Below are positions 34,789 to 46,720 of a DNA stretch of 64,000 nt, in pieces. The notes below the pieces were generated by a model. It searched no databases, had not been told where the DNA came from, and worked only from the letters and a program-made list of their open reading frames with translations. Source of the DNA: Carettochelys insculpta (taxonomy: Eukaryota > Chordata > Testudines > Carettochelyidae); contig NC_134144.1 of assembly GCF_033958435.1 (NCBI RefSeq), positions 14,502,010 to 14,566,009 of the forward strand. The letters are read 5' to 3'. A program made the position numbers and the translations under genes. Numbering within the stretch: the stretch's first letter is position 1; each line of letters begins with the position of its first letter.

Positions 34789-34998
34789 CAAGGGTGAGCA
34801 AACTTTTTAGGTTGTGCCCCCCTTTTTGGCCCTGCAATTAGCTGGGCTCCCCCAACCTGTGGGAGGACCAGAGGAGGGCATGGTGGGTGGGACAGGGGAT
34901 CTTGGCTCAAGTCGTCCTCAACTGTCTGCTCACCAGCATCTTAGAGGAGAACCTACCAGAGGCATAGTGTGGTTTCTGCCCAGGCTGCAGCACCATTG
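34789..34998. mobile_element. hAT-like left-end fragment
   Basis: CAAGGGTGAGCAAACTTTTT resembles the outer element at 4223, and a C-rich body follows. No right end is seen before the CR1 tail begins at about 35000. Confidence 0.4.
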
Positions 34999-34999
34999 A

Positions 35000-36012
35000 C
35001 ATAGAATCATAGAACACTAGGACTGGAAGGGACCTCGAGAGGCCATTGAGTCCAGCTCCCTGCCCCAATGTCAGGACCAAATACTATCTAAACCATCCCT
35101 GATAAACATCTATCTAACCTGTTCTTAAATATCTCCAGCGATGGAGATTCCACAACCTCCCTTGGCAATTTATTTCACTGTTCGACCATCCTGACAGTTA
35201 GGAACTTTTTCCTAATGTCCAACCTAAACCTCCCTTGCTGCAGTTTAAGCCCATTGCCTCTTGTTCTATCCTCAGAGGCCAAGAAAAACAAGTTTTCTCC
35301 TTCCTCCTTATGACTCCCTTTTAGATACCTGAAAACCGCTATCATGTCTCCCCTCAATCTTCTCTTTTCCAAACTAAACAAGCCCAATTCTTTCAACCTT
35401 TTTTCATAGGTCACATTCTCTAGACATTTAATCATTCTTGTTGCTCTTTTCTGGACCCTCTCTAGTTTCTCCACATCTTTTTTGAACTGCGGTGCCCAGA
35501 ACTGGACACAATACTCCAGCTGAGGCCTAACCAGTGCAGAGTACAGCAGAAGAATGACTTTTCGTGTCTTGCTCACAACACACCTGTTAATGCATCCCAG
35601 AATCATGTTTGCTTTTTTTGCAACAGCATCACACTGTTGACTCATATTTAGCTTGTGGTCCACTATAACCCCTAGATCCCTTTCTGCTGTAGTCATTCCT
35701 AGACAGTCTCTCCCCATTCTGTATGTGTGAAACTGATTGTTCCTTCCCAAGTGGAGCACTTTGCATTTGTCCTTATTAAACTTCATCCTGTTTACCTCAG
35801 ACCATTTCTCCAATTTATCCAGATAATTTTGAATTATGACCCTATCTTCCAAAGCAGGTGCAACCCCTCCCAACTTGGTATCCTTTGCAAACTTAATAAG
35901 CATACTTTCTATGCCAATATCTAAATTATTGATGAAGACTTTGAACAGAACCAGTCCTAACACAGACCCCTGCGAAACCCCACTTGTTATACTTTTCCAG
36001 CAGGATTGAGAA
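35000..36012 (-). mobile_element. CR1 LINE, 5'-truncated, reverse-transcriptase C-terminal half
   Basis: The minus-strand open frame (35963-35175, 262 aa) shows the CR1 thumb and connection region: KCKVLHLGRNN, ERDLGVIVDHKLNMSQQCDA, LYSALVRPQLEYCVQFWAP and LGLFSLEKRRLRGD. The palm catalytic motif is mostly missing (LIKFAKDTKL, where FADDT is expected, has lost an Asp). The 3' end on the plus strand begins CATAGAATCATAGAACACTA, the ATTCTATG-type CR1 terminus. It is the youngest-looking CR1 in the window, because 262 codons remain open. Confidence 0.9.
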
Positions 36013-37450
36013 CCATGATCTTTGCTGTTTGTCAGGTCCAGGAAAGATGCACAGAGCAGAATTTGGATCTATATGCCATCTTTATAGACCTCACCAAGGC
36101 ATTTGACAACATCAACAGAGAAGCCTGGTGGATTATCCTGTCAAAATTTGGCTGCCCAAGAAGATTTGTTAACATCATGTGCCTGGTCCATGATGACATG
36201 ACTGGCGAGTCCTCAGATCCATTTGAGATATCCAATGGCATGAGGCAGGGGTGCATGCTGGCCCCAGTATTGTTCAACCTCTTTTTCACATTTGTCCTCA
36301 GCCAAGCAGTTAGGATCCTGGACCATGGAGTCTACATAAAGTACAGGCTTGATGAGTCACTTTTCGACCTTTGTTGTTTGAATGCTAAAACCAAGATGCT
36401 TGAGAGGCTCATCCTTGAAGCCCTTTTTGTTGATGATTGCACTTATGGCACACAAGGAATCTGATTGCCAGCTTATCATCAACAAGTTTGCTGACGCCAC
36501 TCGCCTCTTTTATTTGACCATCAGCCTAAGAAAGACAAAGGTACTGTTTCAGCCTGCTCCAGGATCTGCTGCTCTCTCCACTTCAATCTCTATTGAAGGA
36601 ACAGAGTTAAAAACAGTAGACGAGTTCAAGTACCTCATCAGCGTGATAGCCAGTGATGGCTCCCTTGACAAAGAAATCAATGCCAGGATCTGCCAGGCCA
36701 ACCACGCACCAGGACGTCTGAGAGCACAAGTGTTGAATCAGCACAATAGCCGACAGTCCACTAAACTATAAGTGTACAAGGCTGTAATCCTGACCAGTCT
36801 CCTGTATGGATATGAAACCTGGACCTTGTACAGAAAACATGTGACACTGCTGGAGCAATTCCACACATGCAGCCTGAGGTCAGTACTGCACATTCAATGG
36901 CAGGACAGAGTCACAAACCTGGAAGTCTTTGACAGAGCAGGAACTACAAGCGTTGAAGCCATAATTCTGAAAGCCCAGCTTCTCTGAAGAGGGCACTTCA
37001 TATGAATGATGGAGTCAAAAATCTCTAAGCAGTTCCTCTATGGTGAACTCTCCCAGGGCAAAAGGAATCAAGGTAGGCATCGCAAGAGATATAAAGACTG
37101 CATGAAGGCCAACATTGCTCATGCTGGATTAAAGCCAAAGCATGCAGAAGACCGAACAGGCTGGCATGCTCTTGTACGACATGCGTATGACAACTTCGAA
37201 GAGCAGCAACACATATGCCTGATTGATGCTCATGAGAGGAGGAAAGCAACAGCATCAGGCGCACCGACAGAGCCATGACAATTCCCTTGCCCCTGCTGTG
37301 AACACCCATGCCTTTCAAGGCTTGGACTCTTCAGCCACATGCGAGTCCACAATCAATGAGCCTGTGCAAGCTCAAGACGTCACTGTTGGACATGACAGAC
37401 TACAAAGCAATTGATCTATTTATTTATTTCTATTTATTTCTATTTATTGT
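36006..37450 (+). pseudogene. non-LTR retrotransposon RT fragment (second LINE family)
   Basis: Plus-strand RT pieces in three frames: DLYAIFIDLTKAFDNINREA, SNGMRQGCMLAPVLFNLFF and EALFVDDC (FADD box with A to V) at 36006-36464; ISIEGTELKTVDEFKYL at 36590-36650; YKAVILTSLLYGYETWTLYR after a stop; and YGELSQGKRNQGRHRKRYKD at 37035-37110. A C-terminal Cys/His motif (CPCC, then HMRVH) ends at TGA 37357-37359. A tail of ATTT repeats follows. The endonuclease is absent, with one frameshift and several stops. The clade is uncertain (I/Nimb-like or related). Confidence 0.8.
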
Positions 37451-37599
37451 TTGTTTTTTATAGGTTATAGGTACGTTATATGTACCTGTTGTGTTGGGAA
37501 TGTATCTCAAGCTAATTACATTATTTCTTAGGGTTACTAATTCCCCTTCAGAAGTTGTTTCATTGTAAGTTGCATTATTTAGGAACATAACCTGGACTT

Positions 37600-38122
37600 T
37601 TAATGAGGACCCACTGTATTGAGTCCAGTTCTGCGTGCCACATTTCAGGAAAGATGTGGAGAAATTGGAGGTGATCCAGCGAAGAACAACAAAAACGATT
37701 AAAGGTTTAGAAAACATAATCTGTGATGGAAGATTGAAAGAGCTGTATTTGTTTAGTCTGGAAGAAAGAAGACTGAGAGGGGACATAAAAGGTTGTTAGA
37801 GAGAGGAGTGAGAAAATTATTCTCCTAACCTCTTGAGGGTAGAAGAATAAGCAGTAGGCTTAAGTTGGAGCAGGGGAGGTCCGGTTTGGACATTAGGGAA
37901 AACTTCTAACTGTCAGGCTGATTATCTGGAATAAATTGCCTAGGGAAGTTGTGGAATTTCCATCATTGGAGATCTTTTAAGAGCAGGATAGACAAAACAT
38001 CAGTCAGGGATTATCTCTAGATGGTGCTTGGTCCTGCCATGAGTGGCGAGGGGTTACTGGGGGGACTGGACTTGATGAACCCTGAAGTTTCTTTTCAGTT
38101 TTGGTATTTTATTATTCTGTGA
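37600..38122 (+). mobile_element. CR1 3' fragment, plus strand
   Basis: TGTATTGAGTCCAGTTCTGC, CATTTCAGGAAAGATGTGGA and GACTGAGAGGGGACAT are thumb-region CR1 blocks. The tail is CTGGACTTGATGAACC and ends near ATTATTCTGTGAT. It is older and less open than the copy at 35000. Confidence 0.7.
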
Positions 38123-39152
38123 TTTTTGTTTCAATGAACGTCATCAGCCTGGAAGCATGTTCTCTGGAATGTTGGCCGAAACTTGAAGAGGCATACAAAT
38201 GTTTACTATGTCTGGGGCACAAATACTTTGCAATACCAGCTACAAACATGCTGCGCAAATGCCTGTTCTCACTTAATGGTGACAATAAATAAGAAACGGG
38301 CAGCATTATCTTCTGTCAGTATAAACAAACTTATTTGTGTTAGCAGTTGACTGAGTAAGAAATAGGACTGAGTGGTCTATAGGTTGTAAAATTGTACATG
38401 GTTTTGTTCTAGAATGCAGTTATGTAATAAATATGTTGTAAATTTCACTTTCACAATAAACAGATTGCACTACAATAATTGTATGAGGTGAATTGAAAAA
38501 TATGTCCTTTTATAGTGTAAATATTTGTAATAAACTAATATAAATTGAGAATACACATCTTGTATTCTGTCATAATTTAAATCAATATATTTACAAATGT
38601 AGAAAACATTTTAGAATATAAAATTTCACTTGATAGTCTATTTAACTGTTCGATTAAAACTGATTAATCATGATTAATTTGAGTTAATATTTTGAGTTAA
38701 CTGCAGTTAATGAACAGCTCTATTATTTTCGCTCTTCAGTGAGTATACCCTGTATCATAAACAATACGCTAACATCTACACTACAGTACATAACAAACAA
38801 TACATAAATGTCTTCACTAGAGCGCGATTTCAAAAGGTGCCCTTTAGAACTTGACAGTTTGAAAGATTGCCTTTCGAAATACAGTGTCCACACACGAGCA
38901 GAGGCTTTTGCTTCTGATCTGCCCTTTCGAAAGGGCAAGGCTTTCGAAAGAGAGCATTTACACTGTCCCAAGCACCCTTTTGAAAGAAAGGGCCAGGAAA
39001 TGCTGCAGACGGGGTTGTCTGGTGGGCAGCCCTTCTGGGCCTGCAGCCGGTTGCCCCCTTAAAGGGCTCCTTCCCAATGGCCTTGCCCTGCACAACACGA
39101 GGCCCTGTGGAGCTGCCACAAGCCCAGCAGATGCCAGTGCAGACAAGTCACA

Positions 39153-39640
39153 ATGGACCAGCAGCAGCAGCTTGAGCTGCTTCTGGCCATTGCCAGCAGC
39201 GTGGTTGCCCTTCTGTCCTCCGCAGTGGCATCTGCCCTTTGTTCCTACTGGGGGCTGCCCTCCCTGACATGGCCATGGAACCCCTGGACCCAAGACTCCT
39301 CCAGTGGGGGGCCCCCCCAGGTTCTCCACTGACTCTGGAGGTACCCCAGTAGCGCCAACTGGTGGGAGCGCCTGGTGATGGGGGAATGGGACGATGCCAG
39401 ATGGCTCTGGAATTTTAGAACACAGAGGCAGACTTTCCTTGAGCTCTGCCAGTGGCTAGCCCCTGCATTGTGGCATCAGGACATGAGGATGCAGCCTGCC
39501 CCGCTGTCAAAAAGAGGGCCGCGATAGCAGTCTGAAAACTGGCCACCCCGGATAGCTACCACTCCTTTGGCCATCAGTTTGGCATGGGCAAGGCCACCGA
39601 TGGGGCTGTCGTCATGGAGCTCTGGCAAGCTCTGGCACAT
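39153..39640 (+). pseudogene. HARBI1-like transposase relic, N-terminal part
   Basis: From ATG at 39153 (MDQQQQLELLLAIA). Then 39375-39505 reads WERLVMGEWDDARWLWNFRT and QRQTFLELCQWLAPALWHQD. After a one-base frame change the sequence reads VKKRAAIAV-stop-KLATPDSYHSFGHQFGMGKA, where the stop (TGA) replaces the usual Trp. This is the N-terminal region of Harbinger nucleases, before the DDE catalytic core, which is absent. Confidence 0.75.
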
Positions 39641-39656
39641 ACCCACCAGCAGGAGG

Positions 39657-39907
39657 CAAGTAGCACTTTAAAGACTAGCAAAATAGTTTATTAGGTGAGC
39701 TTTCGTGGGACAGACCCACTTCTTCAGACCATAGCCAGACCAGAACAGACTCAATTGAGTCTGTTCTGGTCTGGCTATGGTCTGAAGAAGTGGGTCTGTC
39801 CCACGAAAGCTCACCTACTAAACTATTTTGCTAGTCTTTAAAGTGCTACTTGACTGCTTTTTGTTTTGATAGTGTATAGACTAGCACGGCTTACTCTCTG
39901 TTACTAT
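39657..39907. mobile_element. 98-bp-arm palindrome of the SINE-like repeat, with 14-bp target duplication
   Basis: The arms 39657-39754 and 39755-39852 are inverse copies with a single mismatch and no spacer (centre TCAA|TTGA). The right copy continues through TTTTGTTTTGATAGTGTATA and GACTAGCACGGC to 39907. The unit is flanked by an identical CCACCAGCAGGAGG at 39643-39656 and 39908-39921. It is inserted in the Harbinger element. Confidence 0.9.
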
Positions 39908-40097
39908 CCACCAGCAGGAGGGGGATCCTGGGAAAGGGGGCCGATTGGGGACCAGGGGCCAGCAGGGGCTTGGGAGGCAAGGGGCTGGGAGAGGCCCTGG
40001 GGGGGCGGGGTACCTGGTACTCCCCACATGCCCTCTGTGAGCTTTGTCCACAAAACCCCAGCTTTGTGTACAAAACTCTCTAGTGTAGACATAGCGC

Positions 40098-41110
40098 AAG
40101 TGTGGAGCAATATCTGGGCTGATCCTGACCATTGCACTTTAGTTTTTGAAAAGAAGTGTTTTCATGTTTTGCTGTTTTCATGTTTAATGTATAACGTTTT
40201 TAATACTAAACATTAAAACAGTAAGGATTCTTTTACATATGGAAATTATGATGGTGGGAGTCTCCTGACTTAAAATAATTCTAATTATTATGGAAAGAGC
40301 TGGAAGTGCTAGAGGAGAGAAAGACAGATCAGACGTGCAGCCAAAAACAAAACAAAACAAAATGCCCTAAAAACACAGGACCTCCAGTCTCTGAAAATCT
40401 GCAAGATCCAGGCAGAATCTATGAAAAATATTGCTGTTCTAGGAAAAACTAGGTGGTCTAATCCCACTGGGCCATATTGTGATTTTTTTTTCATTTCAAT
40501 GGGGAGCTCTGCTTAAAAATTGATGTGAATATTTGGTTCATCATTTGGATGTGAGCGATAATTATTCCCCATTGAAAAATGTGAACTGATTTTCAGGGGT
40601 AAGTGATTCCAGTTCTGTTAACCTGTATGCAATCTTACATGTAACAGACAATTCAAGATGACATATATGTTAACTGACTATTATTACATTGGAGGAACTT
40701 TTTAAAAACATTTTAACTGAATACAAAGTAGTTGCATTGCAGAAAAGAAAATGTACCAACCTTTACTGTAAAAAGAGCAGGTTAAGCACCATTAAGGAAT
40801 ACCTCAAATGTAGATAAATTGGATAATACAACATTTAGGATTTCAAGCCAGAGAGTGCTGGAGCACAGAGGTACTATAGACTTGCCTCTTTCTTTCAAAG
40901 AAGGAGACAATCCTGTATCACTTCTGTCCATCAGACTTTCCCTAGCTGATTAAAATAACTCTTTGCAAGCCCATCAGCTGCTGATGCAAGTTTTTCATTT
41001 TAGATAATTCTATCTCTATTTGCTTGTTTCACATTGCCCCTCCCCCTTTTAAGAAGTTGCTTCTTACTTATTCGATAGCTAGAATTCTTTTAATTATGGG
41101 TATAGGTGCT
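40098..41110. other. spacer, no gene seen
   Basis: AT-rich unique-looking DNA between the Harbinger element and the next SINE. No coding or RNA signal is seen. Confidence 0.5.
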
Positions 41111-41121
41111 ATAACAGTAAT

Positions 41122-41312
41122 GATGGGTCAGTGGTTTGAGCATTGGCCTGATAAATCTAGGCTTCTGAGCCCAATCATTGAGGGGCCTGGGACAAATAGA
41201 TTAGAAAATAAAAAAAAATTGTCAGGGATGGTGCTTGGTCCTGCCAAGAGGGCAGGGGGCTGGACTCAATGACCTCCCAAGGTCCCTTCCAACTCTGTGC
41301 GATGTGAATCTC
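41122..41312 (+). mobile_element. tRNA-derived SINE with CR1-like tail, copy 2
   Basis: GGTCAGTGGTTTGAGCATTG (A-box region), CTTCTGAGCCCAATCATTGA (B-box region), then CTGGACTCAATGACCTCCC and AAGGTCCCTTCCAACTCT. Same family as the copy at 30921. It is not a tRNA gene. Confidence 0.8.
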
Positions 41313-41851
41313 CATATATTTTATGGTATATAACTCCTTTAAGAACTTTCAGTCCCTCTGAGCCAGAAGTCTGATTTAGAAAGAAAGAAGGGACAAAACT
41401 GACAATGGCTGTATTGAATGAAATGAGGAGCATGCAAACTGTAAATAATGGAAAGTATTTTTATAGATAGATATAAAATCCGTTTTGATCTAACTTGTTT
41501 AAGGAAATAGTTTTATAAAATATATTTGTAACCCAATGCTGTTACTTTTCTGTTTTTGAGACTTGCAGCATATATATGTGCACTGGAAATCTGTTCATTT
41601 TAAACTTGTCCTTAGAAACATCACAGCTTCTTCGTTTGAAAACTCTTTGACATGACAAACTAAAATGGAAACTTCAAACTTAGAAGAAAAAAAGATGAAC
41701 TCTGATCACCACAAGATGGTGCTGTGCAGTGTTGTTTGTCTCATATATTTACGATACCAGAAATCTGCATATTATAGCTTTATAAACTAGGATCTTAACC
41801 TTCTAAGATTAGTGGAATAGGCCAGCTATTCCTTTTCTTCTAAGTTTCTAA

Positions 41852-42144
41852 GGGCTTGTCTACACTACCACCCTCCTTTGAATGAAGGATGGTAATTAGA
41901 GTGTTGGGAGTTTACTAATGAAGTGCTGTGCTACTCAAAATTTTGAGGAGTAAAGGGACTTGGAAGTTGCCCCAGCACTACGAAGTACCAGCGGGTGAGC
42001 CATAGCTAGACGCAAGCCAGTACTTCGAAGTTGCCGCAAGGGGGGGGGTTTGCTTAATGAAGTGCAGCGTAGCACTTCATTAGTAAACTCCCAACACCCT
42101 AATTACCATCCTTCCTTCGAAGGAGAGTGGTAGTGTACACAGTG
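41852..42144. mobile_element. palindromic MITE
   Basis: GGGCTTGTCTACACTACCAC at left and the inverse-like GAGTGGTAGTGTACACAGTG at right. The long arms contain TAATTAGAGTGTTGGGAGTT and the inverse AACTCCCAACACCCTAATTA. It shares TAATGAAGTGCTG with the MITE at 9281. Confidence 0.8.
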
Positions 42145-44561
42145 AGAAGGGAGGATGAAAGACTACAGCACTTCTGTGCTCCGGCATTCCCTGGCTGATA
42201 AAATAACTCTTTAGGGGTCATCAGCTGGTGATGAAAGTTAAAGTACTCTTTAGGCAAGTTGTACTAGTAGCCTGAGGAACCAAGTGAGCGTGAAGGTGAC
42301 ACACTGACACCTTTGCCCTGTGGCTTCCACACCAACTACAACTTGAGCAGACCCAAAGATCAGATCCGTGTTTCTAATTGCATTGATTCCTTATGTGCTC
42401 AAGTGCATGCGTACTTCCCCAGAGCTTTCTTGCTTTCTCTTTGACTTTGTTTACATGAAACTTCTCCTTAAAATCTCAGACAGCTGGAAGTACCAGTGCA
42501 GGCCTACATGGACCAACATAACAGCTACCCTCTTGATCCTCCAGTTGAGGATACAACAGGGGAATATAAAGAGCTAAAAGTAAGACCCCTAAAGTGCTGT
42601 AGCAACTCTTGTTTTGTGGATCAGCAGGGGGATTTTTACAGTAGGTGGGAGCAGTTATGTAGAAAAGATGTGAATTGCTTCTAAGATTTTAACTGCCACT
42701 TGATATGGTGATAAAAAGATCACAAACTGATTTACACTAGTGCTCTCTCTGCTACTAATACTGGTGGACTTGATCGGAGCTATACTTTTAGTGGGAGATT
42801 TTTTTTAAAAAAAGCCTTGGTGGGCACAGAAATAAACTTGTTTGTATTGCAGTAGAGGTGGAAACACTTATTAGATGCTGAGGGCCCACTGTGCTGGGCA
42901 TTGTACACACATTAAAAAAAGTCAGTACCTTATCCAAAGAGCTCACAGCTCAAAATAGGCATAGGCACCCTTTTCCTCTGATCTAGCATCGTCTAGTCAT
43001 TATTATTTAGTTTAACTGCACAGTCATCAGGGTAACAGGTTCCTGGCTGCCTTTTGTCAGCAAGACCATGTAGTGATAAGGCCATAGAAAGCTCATACAT
43101 CACAACTGCCCCTACTCTTTAGCAAAATGCTTATGTCAAGTTTAAAAAAACCCAAACAGGCACATAAATAAGTGGCCTGATTTTAAAAAATTCCTTCAGT
43201 GGGAATTATTGGATGCTCAGGATACTTATGTTGGGAATTTTCAAGCACTCAGACATTCATACAGCAAACACTTACATGCAGGCTTAACTTTACAATTGTA
43301 ATATGTATGTGGGTAGTATCTGGGCCCTGCACAGGTGGGTGGGCTCCTGCACCCATAGGGACTACCATGGAAATCAATGGGGTTTTGTATTACTATAAAT
43401 ATTTGCCTGTATGGATATAGTTTCATGACAGAGGCTGGAGGTTGAGTAAGTATGAATTTAGGACCCTAACTTTATGCTCTTTTTAAAATAATCTTAGCAT
43501 TAGCCTATTCCTACTTTTGCCTTGCCAGAAAACTCTCCTACCTCTTCATATCTCATTTGAGATCCAAAGTGCATTCATATTTTTTCTCATACAGCCCTAC
43601 TTCTGGCTGGCAGATAAGTGTGCATGTTAAATGCAGGAAGAAAATACAAGTTAACCTCCCCCTTCCATTTTTGGTAATTAGCATGGCCAGTTGCACTTCG
43701 TGCTGCTAGCACAGCACAATATTTGTTGACTCACAAAGGAATCCAGTTTGCACTCAGGTCCCAGAGTGATCTGGAAAAAAGCACCCCGGGATAGGCAAGT
43801 AAGTATGGATAAGAACTAATTTGTTGCCCCTTGATGGACTGTACAATCCTTCCCACCGCATGTTTATCCTCAGCAGTAAATGCAGGTAGGAGGTGGGTGA
43901 GTTTCCAAATGCCAGCCCTTGAAAGCCACATGTAGCCTGAATCCCAGCCAGGGCAGCAGAGCTGAAGCTGCTGGAGGAGGGAGGCAGGAAGTTGCTGGTT
44001 GTGGTCTGGCATTGTTCCTCCTTAGCAGGTTGGAGCTGATTGGCAGCAGGACCCAGCTGTCCTTCTAGGTGGGAGCCAGAGCTCTGGGCAGGAAGAGGCA
44101 GTGGTGCAGTAAAAAAGCCCAGTTGAGTGGCCCTGGCCAACTTCTACTTGGTTCCCCTGTCCTCCTGGGATCAGCTGGTTGCATTCCTCCCGACAGCAGT
44201 GTAGCGTGACCCTAGTTCACAACCTCACATGGGAGACACTGTGGTCCCTTCCCAACACTAGGCTCTACACCTGACATGGCACAGCGCTGAATGGGGCTTT
44301 TGAAATTGGACAACTCCCCCACAGTAAAGCTCTTAGCCCAGGCAAACCTGGGCTTTGAAAAGGTGCTGGAACTTGCAGGGGAATGGGTGCTGCAGCATCA
44401 TCTGACTTGAAGTGGTTTCCTTCAAATACAGAGTTTACCATTTGGTACACTGGCTATCAGCACCCCCACTATAAAAATTGTTGCTACACCCCTGCTTCAA
44501 AATCAGTCAGAGCTATGTTTGCCCTTTGTAACAGGAGAGAGGCTCCAAAATGCACTCAGAA
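42145..44561. other. intergenic DNA, fragments of old repeats only
   Basis: A short SINE-tail-like piece (CATGGACCAACATAACAGCT near 42509) and scattered old-repeat sequence. ORFs up to 128 aa near 43750-44140 show no family signature. Confidence 0.5.
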
Positions 44562-44998
44562 GCTATGTCTACACTACAGAGATGTTTTGAAAGAAGCCCG
44601 TCCAGAAGATCTCTTCTGAAAGACCTTCTTTTGAAAGAGTGCACCCATACACAAAAAAGCAGATCAAAAGAGTTTTCTGCTCTTTCAAAAGAGAGCATCC
44701 ACACAGCCCCTGCTCTTTTGAAAGAACGGCCCAGCGATTGAAAAATCAGGTGCCATGAGGACTACTTTTGGGGGGGCGTGGGGGGGAAAGGCCTGCGGAG
44801 CATCTACACACATTTTCTTTTGAAAAAAGATGCTTTTCCTGAAATGGGAATGGAAGAGTGATTTTGAAAGCAGTGCCACGTTCTTTCGATTTACTTTCAA
44901 GAGAACACTTTTTGTGTGTAGATGTTCTGTGAGATCTTTTGAAAGAGCCCCCTTCCTTCGAAAAAATTTTCAAAAGTGCTTGCCAGTGTAGACACAGG
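44562..44998. mobile_element. MITE with CTTTTGAAAG subterminal repeats
   Basis: Left GCTATGTCTACACTACAG and right GCCAGTGTAGACACAGGC form an imperfect terminal inverted repeat. Many CTTTTGAAAG / CTTTCAAAAG blocks are spread through both halves. It is related to the ends of the Harbinger element at 38803. Confidence 0.75.
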
Positions 44999-46399
44999 CA
45001 GAGTTTGGGGAAACTTGGGGTCCAGATATGACCAGCATGGCCTGGAGCAAGTCTCTGTTTATATTATGTGTCTTTAGGTGCAAATAATGCACCATGTTGC
45101 AAATCCCAAACATTCAAAAATCAATTCAGGCTCCTGAAATTATGTGTGTCTTAAAAATCATTACACATACATAAACCAGAGTTATTTTCCTTCAGGTTTC
45201 TGAAGCTTTAGGACTCTCATGATTCATATTTTCAAACCTTCCTCTGCAAGTGTGTGTGAGAGAGAGACACTTTCATGGGGGGCTGAGATTCTCACATAAT
45301 CACTTGATTCCAGGAGCTGGGGCTTTAAGAAAAACACTATATATTGCAAGATTCATGATAAAATTAGCAAAAATTGGTATTGCTGTGTGGACAACAGCTG
45401 CCAGATGGAGTTGCCTCTGTTTTCTGTTGTGTTGTTGGGCAAAATTATGTAACTCAGCAGGGTTTCAGTTCCCGGTCTGCAAAATGAGGACAGTAGTACT
45501 CCCCAGGCTGTGCGAGGTTTAGGGCTCTGGTCCTAGAAATACTTAAGCCTGTTCTGAGATCCTTGAATAGAAGGTACTGTAGATATGCGAAATATTATTA
45601 ACTGGTGTTTGTGTAAGCCTAAATTTATTATTCTGTATAAATTGTGTGTTGTATGTGAACAATTGTTTTATTTCAAGTGGGGAAATTATGAAAATGCCAC
45701 ATAAACAAAACAATCCTAGTTCCTCTGCAGCTGGTTATTTCAGTTCCTGCTGTGTGGGTAGATTTTTCCAGCACCCTTTGGAGCAGTTCTGGTCCATGGG
45801 AAATCCAATCTTAGAATTAGAGTTGGGAAAGAAAGCCCTGTATTTTTCTCTGGAAGGGTATGTCTGTGCTACAGCTGGGAGCTAGCTTAGGTTGGTAGAA
45901 TCCTGCACATGGTACTCCAGCTACCATGCTACAACTAACTCAGGGTATAGTGGCCTGGCTCCCTAGTGTGCTGGGTTGAATGGGTGTGAGAGCTTTTACA
46001 TAGTCCTGTTTTAGTGCTCTTGTTCCAGCCCTATTAGCTCCAGTCTACCAGGGCTGACAGGCTTGCTTCCACCTGCTGTGTAAGACATACCTTCACGGAT
46101 TACTCCAACTGCTACATAAAACAATTTAAATTATAGAAACAAAATGAAAACAGATGAATGGCAGAAAACTGCTTTATGCAAGAAGTTCAGGCTGTTTCAC
46201 CTAGTCACAAAGGTTTGGGGGTTTTATTCATGTGCTAGAATTCATATTTGTGTAGAACCTCAGGTTTGGAAATTGATCCATGCAGGCACATGCTGGCCCA
46301 TGTATTGAACTTCACAAAAGTGCACACATCCATCAGATTAGATTAGTTTGCAGAAGTAAACTTTATATAAATTAGTTGCCTTTTGATTGTTTCCTTTAA

Positions 46400-46720
46400 C
46401 AAGTTGAACCTCTCCAGCACTTTCTCCTCTGGCAGCATGCCTAATCTGTCATGGTTTTAGGTAGTGGGACAAACACTTATTATGGGTGTGGCCAAGTTTC
46501 CTGTGGTCCCATAAAGTTTGTTTACAGCCACCTATCCTAGCTCTTAGTGTTCTGTACTTTTATTCAGTTGTAAATTACCCCTAAATGTCTTCTGAGAGCC
46601 CAGTAAGCCATGGAAGTGTTGGTAATTCTGCCAGACAATATTGACCTGCTGCTGTCCAGCAAATTCTTTCATTCAGCACCAGTCAGGTCCCAAAGGTGCT
46701 GGACTAGAGAGGTTCAAGAG
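46400..46720. mobile_element. TA-target MITE, copy 2
   Basis: Starts CAAGTTGAACCTCTCCAGC and ends CTAGAGAGGTTCAAGAG. It shares TTATTATGGGTGTGGCCAAG and GTCCCATAAAGTTTGTTTA with the copy at 63093. The flanking TA is eroded. Confidence 0.75.

Larger units (their letters stand above)
38803..40097 (+). mobile_element. PIF/Harbinger-type element with transposase relic
   Basis: The left end ATGTCTTCACTAGAGCGCG is an imperfect inverse of the right end CTCTCTAGTGTAGACATAGC. Subterminal CTTTCGAAAG blocks are typical of this group in the window. The interior holds a decayed transposase start (39153-39640) and a later palindromic insertion (39657-39907). The 3' half of the transposase is missing, so the element is internally deleted. 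Confidence 0.75.

Noticed and set aside
35175..35963. 262-aa reverse-transcriptase frame as a possible domesticated gene
   Set aside because: It ends with a normal CR1 3' tail, lacks the palm catalytic Asp pair and has no promoter or exon structure.
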